A DNA stretch of 7,389 nucleotides from Bacteroidales bacterium UBA3663 (lineage in GTDB: Bacteria > Bacteroidota > Bacteroidia > Bacteroidales > UBA3663), in contig DFJU01000158.1 of the NCBI GenBank assembly GCA_002373755.1, positions 1 through 7,389 on the forward strand, read 5' to 3'. A model generated the notes under the pieces. That model searched no databases, was not told the origin of the DNA, and worked only from the letters and a program-made list of their open reading frames with translations. The position numbers and the translations under genes were made by a program. Numbering within the stretch: the first letter of the stretch is position 1; every line of letters begins with the position of its first letter. Below are positions 1-6,110 of the stretch, one piece after another.

Positions 1-30
1 ATCCTGCAAAATGAGCTATACGCCTCAAAT

Positions 31-67
31 AAGTCCGCAATGCTATGGAATTTGGCATTGCGGACTT
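31..67 (-). terminator. Rho-independent terminator of the 32-residue ORF
   Basis: A perfect 13-bp inverted repeat (AAGTCCGCAATGC and its complement, arms at 31-43 and 55-67) encloses an 11-nt loop. Read on the minus strand, it starts five bases after the stop codon of the small ORF at 73-171 and is followed by TTATTTG-like sequence. The U-tract is loose, so termination is inferred mainly from the strong stem and its position. Plus-strand transcripts entering from the left would form the same stem, so it could work in both directions. Confidence 0.75.
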
Positions 68-72
68 GTCTG

Positions 73-171
73 TCATTTCCCTTTGGGTCCATTATGGTTT
101 GGGCCACTCGGTACGCCATCCTTTGTCGAAGGGAAATTTGGTCCTGGACATGGTTTTCTTGATCTTTTCAT
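73..171 (-). CDS. Candidate 32-residue Gly/Pro-rich basic small protein
   Basis: This short frame starts at ATG (169-171) and stops at TGA (73-75). The product begins MKRSRKPCPGPN and ends SGPNHNGPKGK. It has 7 Pro, 5 Gly, 5 Lys, 2 Arg, one Cys (residue 8) and one Asp, so it is strongly basic and probably unstructured. It has no signal peptide or membrane segment. The ATG follows an A/T-rich leader with no Shine-Dalgarno, as is usual in Bacteroidota, and a TAG eight codons upstream closes the frame. Coding is supported mainly by context: a Bacteroides-type promoter lies about 75 nt upstream and a strong hairpin lies five bases after the stop. From memory, the Ser-Thr-Lys-x-Gly-x-Pro-Ser-Gly stretch resembles very short conserved hypothetical proteins in Bacteroidales; I could not verify this. 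The alternative is a small non-coding RNA in which the ORF is incidental. Function is unknown. Confidence 0.5.
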   Translation of the reverse strand: MKRSRKPCPGPNFPSTKDGVPSGPNHNGPKGK

Positions 172-246
172 AATCAAAAAAATAAAGTTTTGCTACTCTT
201 TGCTGGATTTTCGCTATTACCATCGGATATGATTAATTATCCGGTG

Positions 247-278
247 CAAAGATGCTCCATTTCTAACAAGATTACAAA
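247..278 (-). promoter_or_regulatory. Bacteroides-type promoter of the small ORF
   Basis: On the minus strand a TTTG -33 box (275-278) is followed by exactly 20 nt and then CATCTTTG (247-254). The latter matches the Bacteroidota -7 consensus TAnnTTTG at five of six fixed positions. Transcription should start near 240 and run left, giving a leader of about 69 nt before the ATG at 171. The -33 box lies just after the stop codon of the 181-residue gene, so the small ORF probably has its own transcript. Confidence 0.6.
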
Positions 279-291
279 TTTCGGGAAAAGG

Positions 292-837
292 TCACATTTT
301 CTTACGTATTAATTGTATGCGATTTCTTTCTCGAATCTTCTTTCTGGTTTCAAAGAAACAAGTTTTCTTTGGACCATTGTTCATTATATCGTAAATGTAT
401 TCTATTGTTTTACGTGCTTCTTTGGTTAGAAACAGATGTGCTCCATTGGGCAAAATCAATATATCATTTTTTATTTTATAGTCGCAATTACAATATATAT
501 TCGAAGAGCCAGCTTTATTTAAACCAGAAAGACAAGCTAAAGGGTTCTTTTCAAGATTATCTATTATCTTCTTAACACTATAATCGTCTCGTGAAATAAA
601 TGGTTCTTCCCTATCTCTAACAAAAACTAAAGCTCCACCTCGAGACAAGTGGTGACCTTTATAGGAACCTTTAGATGCAATTGCTAACAGTTCAGAAAAA
701 TTGAAAACATGAAACTCTGTCTTGTAATGGCATTCATCTCCATTATCCTTTTCGAGGCAATTTAAATCTTTATCATTATAGATAGGAATAACCAACTCTT
801 CTTTAGGTTCTTCGTCGTTAAAATTGTACATAGGCAT
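292..837 (-). CDS. Hypothetical A/T-rich orphan protein, 181 aa
   Basis: I do not recognise this protein. The frame opens with MPMYNFNDEEPKEE, so the start could be Met1 or Met3. Residues 1-35 are acidic, and the last about 20 residues are very basic (RKKIRERNRIQLIRKKM). The centre holds SKGSYKGHHLSRGGALVFVRDREEPF, here noted as residues about 55-80, and then four cysteines near residues 100-120 in the LACLSGLN and IYCNCDY segments, without a clear zinc-ribbon spacing. No signal peptide or membrane helix is evident, so it is probably cytoplasmic. It lies 61 bp after the three-module methyltransferase in the same direction. I see no convincing promoter in that gap, so read-through from the operon is possible. 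Its DNA is much richer in A/T than the genes to its right, with many AAA, ATT and TTA codons, which suggests acquisition by transfer. Coding is supported by the long open frame in A/T-rich DNA, where chance ORFs of this length are rare. Confidence 0.75.
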   Translation of the reverse strand: MPMYNFNDEEPKEELVIPIYNDKDLNCLEKDNGDECHYKTEFHVFNFSELLAIASKGSYKGHHLSRGGALVFVRDREEPFISRDDYSVKKIIDNLEKNPLACLSGLNKAGSSNIYCNCDYKIKNDILILPNGAHLFLTKEARKTIEYIYDIMNNGPKKTCFFETRKKIRERNRIQLIRKKM

Positions 838-847
838 AAATTCAAAT

Positions 848-889
848 TATCGACCATTTTGCCTTTTATCGGCCATTTATCGACCACTT
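848..889. repeat. Three degenerate 12-bp direct repeats in the 61-bp gap
   Basis: On the plus strand TATCGACCATTT (848-859), TATCGGCCATTT (867-878) and TATCGACCACTT (878-889) differ from one another by one or two bases. Start-to-start distances are 19 and 11 bp. They fill most of the gap between the methyltransferase fusion and the 181-residue gene. They could be binding sites for a regulator of the downstream gene or a decayed repeat; the sequence does not decide. A weak 5-bp hairpin (ACTTC/GAAGT, 888-900) sits just after the fusion stop codon and lacks a U-tract, so I do not call it a terminator. Confidence 0.5.
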
Positions 890-898
890 CCTTGAAGT

Positions 899-3760
899 TT
901 AATGCTTTTTCTTCATCAACTCCTTGGCGCAGGCGACGGCCTGGTTGGCATTGTCGGTATAGGCATCGGCGCCGATGCGGTCGCAGAACTCTTGCGTAAC
1001 GGGAGCGCCGCCAATCATCACCTTGACCTGATCGCGGATGCCGGCATCGCGTAGCGCCTGAAGCACTTCGGGCATGTAGGTCATGGTGGTGGTGAGTAGG
1101 GCTGACATGCTCAGGATGTCGGCCTTCTCGCGCTTTACAGCTTCGACGAACTTGTCGGCAGGGACATCGATACCAAGGTCAACGACCTCGAAACCGGCAC
1201 CTTCGAGCATCGAGATGACGAGATTCTTGCCAATGTCGTGCAGGTCGCCCTTGACCGTACCGACCACCACTTTGCCGAGGCTTTCCACCTGCGACGAAGT
1301 GCCGTGCTCCGACTGAAACTGCTTGATGACGGCCATGGCCGCCTTCATCGTCTTGCCCGCCATAAGCAGCTGTGGCACAAAGGCTTTTCCCTCCTCAAAC
1401 CGAGTTCCGAGCACGCTCATTGCCTCAATCATTCCGTTGATGATGTCGCCGCCAGCCTTACCATCGGCCAAAAGGTCGTTCACTACGCGAGTTGCATCGG
1501 CCACCTTGCCGCCCAAAACGGCCTGCTGCAAGGGCGAGAGATTGTTGTTGGCCGATGGCGTTGCCGTCGCATCGGTCGTGGCTTGTGTCGTGTTGCCCGA
1601 TGAGACACGTCCCGGAATGTGCGGACTCACGTAGCAGCCGGGCGCCGTCTCGACCAGTTCGGCGAGGGCGTGCATGTGACCGTCGTGCGTGCCGCAGCAG
1701 CCGCCCACGATGTTGATGAGATGCTCGTCGAACATCGGCCACATCTGCCTCTGGAAGAGGTCGGGCTGCGTGGGGAAGACACCGTCGGCATCGGGAATTC
1801 CGGCATTGGGGAACACCGAAATGAAGTACGGCGTCTCGTTGGCCAAGCGGCGCGTCAGGTCGGTCACCATCGGAATGTCGGGGTTGCAGTTGATGCCCAC
1901 CGAGAGCACGTGATAGTCGGGATGCAGCTGCTTGCAGAAGTCGATGACGTTCTGGCCGACCATGTTGTAGCCCTCGGCCGTGCGCACCGTGAAACTCAGC
2001 ATCAGCGGCACGCGGATTCCGGTCTTCTGCATTGCGGCCAATGCTCCGTGCAGGTATGCCTCGCAGTTCTGCGTGTCGAAGATGGTCTCGTTGAGTAGGC
2101 CATCGACGCCAGCTTCCAACTGCGCCTCGCACTGCTCCTGATAGATTTCGGCCAACTGCTCGAAGGTCAGTTTCGCGCCGTCCATCGAAATCGTTTCGCG
2201 CGTCGGACCCGCTCCGCCCAGCACGTAGCGCGGTTTCTTTGGGTTGGCCAACGTGAAGGCATCGGCCACCTGACGCGCCAACCGACAGGCCGCTACGTTG
2301 ATTTCGCGCACCTGACCGGCAAACTGCTGGGGCAGCGAACAGCGTTGTGCGTTGAACGTATTGGCCGTAATGATGTCCGATCCGGCGGCGAGGAACCGGC
2401 GATAGATGTCGGCAATGACCTCCGGCCGCTCGATGCTCAGATATTCGTTGCTGCCGCTCGTCCCGGTGAGGTGCAACGCGTGAATGGTGGTGCCCATCGC
2501 GCCGTCGAAAATCAGGATACGTTCGCGCATCAGCTGCTCCAGCGGCGGTCGTTCTATGGCCAATGGCGCAGCTGCCACATCGGCCGATGCGAATCTGTTC
2601 ATGGCCAATGCCGTTCCGCGCGGACGCAGTCTTTCGGCGCGCACCTCGGCGATGATGCGCTCGGCCTCGGCCACCTCAGCCTCGTTGTGGAAATCCATTT
2701 CGAGGTGCACGCCGTCGATACCGATGGCCTCCAGCAGCGGTTTGAGTTCGGCCAATGTGACCCACGAAATGAGCACACTCTTGCCGCCCGCCAGAATCTT
2801 GCGGTAGAGGTCGTACCACTTCGGCGAACCGCCCTGCGGCTGACCGACACCGGGTGTCCACTGGATGGCCTTCAACTCATTGATTTCGAGCAGGGCTGGC
2901 AGATGGTGCATCGCGCCCACGCCGTCCAAGTGGTAGATCGTGTATGGGATGCGCTGGCATTGTTCGCGGATGAACGGTTGCACGAAACGGCGGTAGTCAT
3001 CGTCGCTCAACATGGTCGAGAGGTCACATTGCAGCTTGGTCATCTTGCCCGGCGCCCATGCCGAGAAGTAGCAGAAAGCCATCTCGTCGTCCTCGCGGAT
3101 GATGTCGTACAGCTCGTCGAACACCTTGAAATAGGCATCGTTGATGCGCTGCATCTGCGCCTCAAGCACATCGGGCTGTTCGATGATGTCCATCATCACG
3201 CGGTCGGTGCCTTTCATGCCGGCCAGCACGTCGATGCCCTCCATCAGGTCGGGCATACCCACGTAGTAGTGGCCCTGCGCCCGTTTTTTGCAGGCTCGCA
3301 ACAACTCCTTGTGCAACAGGAAGTTCGGGTGGTTCGGATTGAACTGGAAGTCGTCGGTGTAGTTCGGGTCGGGGTGAATCCAGATGGTGTCGTCGCCGCC
3401 CTCGAACTGTGCTCCAAGGATGGCCGACATCGAGCCTGGCCCCAACTGCGTGTTGGCCACAGGCAGCATATCGGCCTTGAGGCACGAGTGTCCGACGTAC
3501 CAGTCGAGGTATTCGGCGCGCCATTCGGGGTCGAACCATTTCTGGTTATTGTCCTTCGGCACGGGTGCGCCCGGGATGATGTTGCCCGTGCCAAAACCGG
3601 TCGATTGCGCCTCGCGTACGGGTTCCTCGCCGGCGTATGGGCCGTGCGGCTTGACTCCGACCTGAAAGTGCTCCCACATGTTGAGCACGATGCCTTTATG
3701 GTTCCACCAATCAATGTAATGTTGCTTGGTTTCGGCCATGTTTTCCTTCCACGTTTTCAT
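899..3760 (-). CDS. UroD/MtaA-like + homocysteine methyltransferase + cobalamin-binding fusion
   Basis: This 953-residue cytoplasmic protein has three modules. Residues 1-375 are a UroD/MtaA-superfamily TIM barrel, with the active-site region YHLDG at 276-280. Residues 405-705 are a homocysteine S-methyltransferase domain: DGAMGT at 419-424, the first zinc cysteine in GINCNP (Cys625) and the other two in GGCCGT (Cys688, Cys689). A Ser/Thr/Ala/Asn-rich linker (about 712-740) leads to a MetH-type helical cap (about 741-825) and a Rossmann cobalamin domain (about 828-950). The latter carries the base-off motif DxHxxG (Asp839, His841, Gly844) and GGAP at 917-920. Compared with MetH (about 1,220 aa), the methyltetrahydrofolate-binding and SAM-dependent reactivation domains are absent. 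CmuA (chloromethane) is a known precedent for fusing a UroD-type methyltransferase with a corrinoid domain. The inferred reaction is unknown methyl donor to corrinoid to homocysteine, giving methionine. The donor is not visible from sequence. The ATG lies 20 bp after the GH31 stop, so the two are almost surely co-transcribed. Confidence 0.93.
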   Translation of the reverse strand: MKTWKENMAETKQHYIDWWNHKGIVLNMWEHFQVGVKPHGPYAGEEPVREAQSTGFGTGNIIPGAPVPKDNNQKWFDPEWRAEYLDWYVGHSCLKADMLPVANTQLGPGSMSAILGAQFEGGDDTIWIHPDPNYTDDFQFNPNHPNFLLHKELLRACKKRAQGHYYVGMPDLMEGIDVLAGMKGTDRVMMDIIEQPDVLEAQMQRINDAYFKVFDELYDIIREDDEMAFCYFSAWAPGKMTKLQCDLSTMLSDDDYRRFVQPFIREQCQRIPYTIYHLDGVGAMHHLPALLEINELKAIQWTPGVGQPQGGSPKWYDLYRKILAGGKSVLISWVTLAELKPLLEAIGIDGVHLEMDFHNEAEVAEAERIIAEVRAERLRPRGTALAMNRFASADVAAAPLAIERPPLEQLMRERILIFDGAMGTTIHALHLTGTSGSNEYLSIERPEVIADIYRRFLAAGSDIITANTFNAQRCSLPQQFAGQVREINVAACRLARQVADAFTLANPKKPRYVLGGAGPTRETISMDGAKLTFEQLAEIYQEQCEAQLEAGVDGLLNETIFDTQNCEAYLHGALAAMQKTGIRVPLMLSFTVRTAEGYNMVGQNVIDFCKQLHPDYHVLSVGINCNPDIPMVTDLTRRLANETPYFISVFPNAGIPDADGVFPTQPDLFQRQMWPMFDEHLINIVGGCCGTHDGHMHALAELVETAPGCYVSPHIPGRVSSGNTTQATTDATATPSANNNLSPLQQAVLGGKVADATRVVNDLLADGKAGGDIINGMIEAMSVLGTRFEEGKAFVPQLLMAGKTMKAAMAVIKQFQSEHGTSSQVESLGKVVVGTVKGDLHDIGKNLVISMLEGAGFEVVDLGIDVPADKFVEAVKREKADILSMSALLTTTMTYMPEVLQALRDAGIRDQVKVMIGGAPVTQEFCDRIGADAYTDNANQAVACAKELMKKKH

Positions 3761-3780
3761 AGTTGAATAAGATTTTGTGA

Positions 3781-6054
3781 TTAAAAATTCAATCCACGGA
3801 ACTCTGTGTCGATGCGCAACGATTCACTACGCGACAAATCCATCTGGTCGGTGCAATCGACGTCGTCGGGATAGTACGGGATGACGCTGCCGGGACGTAC
3901 GAATACGGGCATTTCGGCCAATGGGACACTGACGCGCTTGTACCATCGGCCGCCCTGCCAATGCCCGCCGGTGAAGAGGTGAACCCACTCGCCTTCAGGC
4001 AGATAGATGTCGCGGCAGTTGTCGCTGTTCATCACGGGGCAGACGAGGAACGTGTCGCCGAAGTAATATTCATCGTCGATGTGCCACACGGTCGGGTCGT
4101 CGGGATGATGGAAGAGCAGGGCGCGCACCATCGGATAGCCCGTCACGGTGCATTTTTCTGCTTGGCCGATAATGTATGGCAGAAGTCGGTAACGCAGTCG
4201 CCACCAACGCTTTACGATGGGCGCAATGGCCGGATACTCCCACGGTTCGCGCTTGCAGGTGCCGTGATAGCGCATGTGGGAGGTGAAGACGCCGAACTGG
4301 GTCCATCGGACATAAATATCGTCGTGCAGCGGCGAGTTCATGAAGTTGGGCAACGAGTGGAAACCAGGCACGTCGTGGCTCCAGAACGAGAATCCCGACA
4401 GGCCGAAGTGCAGGCCGCCCTTCAAGCTGCCCGCCATGCCGTCCCACGAATGGGCCGAATCGCCGCCCCAATGCAGCGGATAGCGTTGGCCGCCAGCCCA
4501 AGCCGATCGTCCCCACACGATGCCGTCGCCCGTCACGTCGCGCGTCACATCGAACGCACTACGCTGATACAGAATCGAGTAGATATTGTTCAGCTGCTCA
4601 GGAGTGCGGCCGTCGGCGTAGTGAGCATCCATGTGGATGTTTTCGCCGAAGTCGGTCTTGATGCAGGTCACGCCCAACTGCAAAAGGTCGCGTAGCAGGC
4701 CCTGATACCACTTGACGGCCTCGGGATTGGTGAAATCTATCGTTCCAGCATAGTCGAGCGTCGAGAAATTGGAGCCGGAGCCGTTGCTCTTGCGGTTGGG
4801 GCGCGGGGCGATGTAGTTATGTTCGACGGCTTCGGCCAACTGCTCGGCGGCTTCGGCGACGTACGGCAACTGCCACAGCGACACGCGGAATCCATCGGCC
4901 AACAGCCTCTGCACGAAGCCGCGCGGGTCGGGGAAACGCTCCTCGTTGAATTTCCATTCGCAGAGCCAGTCGGTCTTGAACCAGCCGGTGTCGAGGTGAA
5001 TCACATCGCAAGGATAATGCTCCCGACGCAGACGGTCGCAGATCTGGTTGACTTCATCGGCCGAAAAATAGCTCATGCGGCTCATCCAGATGCCGAAACT
5101 CCACAACGGCAGCATGGGCGAGAATCCGGTCAGCTGGCGGTAGTGATATTGGATGCGTTCAGGCGATTCGCCGCCGATGACGAAGATGTCCATCTGCGGC
5201 TCTTCGGCCAGAAACTGCGTCGAACGGGTCGAGTGGTCGGCCAACGACATTTTGCTGTAGGCCGATGTGTGATAGAACATTCCGTACAGGCGGCTGCTCA
5301 TGTAGAACGGCACATTCTTGTAGCATCGGCGGTTGTTCACGCCCTGTCCGTCCTGATTCTTGAGCTGGAAGGTGCGGCCCGACAGGTCCATCTTGGTGAA
5401 GCGTTCGCCGCTGCCCACGAAACATTCATCGGCCGCACATTCGACCGACAATGTCGTGCCCTGAATCGCGCCGTTCCGTTTCACGAAGGCCAACGGCAGC
5501 GCATCGTAGCGCGGGGGCGAGAAGTGGTCGTAGGCCGACAGCCGGACAGCCTTGCCGTTGCCTTCGGGATAGAGCGTCAGGTCCAATGTCTCCTGCGGCG
5601 GCGGCAGCAGGTCGCTCCACGGGTCAAGTTGCGGTTCGCGGATGTCGAGGCGGGCGCGGGTCCGGCCAATGGCATCGGCCACAATGAAAAGGCCCTTTTC
5701 GGGTTCGGTTACGGCCAATGGCTCAACGTGCAGCGACGGGTCGAACTGGAGCATCTCGTCGTTCTCCATATCGCCGGTGAGGGCGGCCAAACGGCTGTCG
5801 TCAAGCTTAATGGTGAGGCGCAGCACGTCGTTGCTGTATAGGCGCAACAACAGCCGATGCTCCACGCGCGGAACGTCGGCATCGGCCGCCATGTCGTTCT
5901 GGCACAGCTGTTTCTGGAACGGCACTGTAAATTCGATTCCATGCCCGGTGGCCACTACGCGGGTCGGGCGGCAGGCTGTCCACAATTCTTCATTCTTCTG
6001 CAAGTCGGGGTCGAAATCCAGGAAGTCGAACAGGTGATAGTTTGTCTGTTTCAT
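3781..6054 (-). CDS. Glycoside hydrolase family 31, alpha-xylosidase (YicI)-like
   Basis: This 757-residue retaining alpha-glycosidase is close in length to E. coli YicI (772). An N-terminal beta-sandwich (about 1-300) precedes the (beta/alpha)8 barrel. Catalytic signatures are clear: the nucleophile Asp468 in KTDFGE (466-471), and the acid/base Asp532 at the end of GRSAWAGGQRYPLHWGGD (515-532), with spacing like that of YicI. HLDTGWF (353-359) and FPDP (374-377) are typical GH31 barrel motifs. The C-terminal beta domains run from about 650 to the end. From memory of YicI, its +1-side Cys-Phe pair after HFD is replaced here by Thr356-Gly357, so alpha-xyloside specificity is likely but not certain; alpha-glucoside or another alpha-sugar is possible. 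There is no signal peptide or lipobox, so it acts on imported oligosaccharides in the cytoplasm. The start ATG follows the 8-bp repeat array, with no Shine-Dalgarno. The stop lies 20 bp before the methyltransferase fusion, which marks an operon. Confidence 0.94.
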   Translation of the reverse strand: MKQTNYHLFDFLDFDPDLQKNEELWTACRPTRVVATGHGIEFTVPFQKQLCQNDMAADADVPRVEHRLLLRLYSNDVLRLTIKLDDSRLAALTGDMENDEMLQFDPSLHVEPLAVTEPEKGLFIVADAIGRTRARLDIREPQLDPWSDLLPPPQETLDLTLYPEGNGKAVRLSAYDHFSPPRYDALPLAFVKRNGAIQGTTLSVECAADECFVGSGERFTKMDLSGRTFQLKNQDGQGVNNRRCYKNVPFYMSSRLYGMFYHTSAYSKMSLADHSTRSTQFLAEEPQMDIFVIGGESPERIQYHYRQLTGFSPMLPLWSFGIWMSRMSYFSADEVNQICDRLRREHYPCDVIHLDTGWFKTDWLCEWKFNEERFPDPRGFVQRLLADGFRVSLWQLPYVAEAAEQLAEAVEHNYIAPRPNRKSNGSGSNFSTLDYAGTIDFTNPEAVKWYQGLLRDLLQLGVTCIKTDFGENIHMDAHYADGRTPEQLNNIYSILYQRSAFDVTRDVTGDGIVWGRSAWAGGQRYPLHWGGDSAHSWDGMAGSLKGGLHFGLSGFSFWSHDVPGFHSLPNFMNSPLHDDIYVRWTQFGVFTSHMRYHGTCKREPWEYPAIAPIVKRWWRLRYRLLPYIIGQAEKCTVTGYPMVRALLFHHPDDPTVWHIDDEYYFGDTFLVCPVMNSDNCRDIYLPEGEWVHLFTGGHWQGGRWYKRVSVPLAEMPVFVRPGSVIPYYPDDVDCTDQMDLSRSESLRIDTEFRGLNF

Positions 6055-6057
6055 AAA

Positions 6058-6105
6058 TGAGGTTGTAAGGATGTAAGGTTATGAGGTGGTGAGGTTTTAA
6101 GGTTG
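6058..6105. repeat. Six tandem 8-bp repeats between two operon genes
   Basis: Six consecutive 8-bp units, plus-strand consensus TRAGGTTN (for example TGAGGTTG, TAAGGATG, TAAGGTTA), run without interruption from 6058 to 6105. They fill 48 of the 56 bp between the coiled-coil gene and the GH31 gene. In the minus-strand mRNA they form a C/A-rich, probably unstructured leader ending three bases before the GH31 ATG. No promoter or hairpin is visible here. The units differ at one to three positions, so this is a degenerate array rather than a fresh microsatellite. Confidence 0.8.
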
Positions 6106-6110
6106 GCCAA

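Noticed and set aside
11..232. 73-residue plus-strand open frame at the left end
   Set aside because: It runs through the terminator hairpin and the antisense of the small ORF, and the promoter signal points the other way.
369..575. 68-residue plus-strand frame rich in Leu, Tyr and Phe
   Set aside because: It is antisense inside the 181-residue gene. Its hydrophobic look follows from A/T-rich complementary codons.
899..3760. Annotation as ordinary metH (methionine synthase)
   Set aside because: The folate-binding and reactivation domains are missing and a UroD-type barrel is fused at the N-terminus, so the symbol would mislead.
899..3760. Annotation as uroporphyrinogen decarboxylase (hemE) from the N-terminal domain
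   Set aside because: The fold is shared, but the protein is fused to homocysteine and corrinoid domains and resembles the methyltransferase side of the superfamily, not haem synthesis.
2345..3766. 473-residue plus-strand open frame
   Set aside because: It lies exactly opposite the UroD-like part of the fusion, whose protein has clear family motifs. Its product is His/Val/Arg/Gln-rich without motifs, as expected of an antisense shadow in G/C-rich DNA.
3961..4695. 244-residue plus-strand open frame
   Set aside because: It is opposite the GH31 catalytic region and has no recognisable protein features.
4819..5841. 340-residue plus-strand open frame
   Set aside because: It is antisense to the GH31 gene, low in motifs and has no promoter; it is a shadow of G/C-rich codon use.
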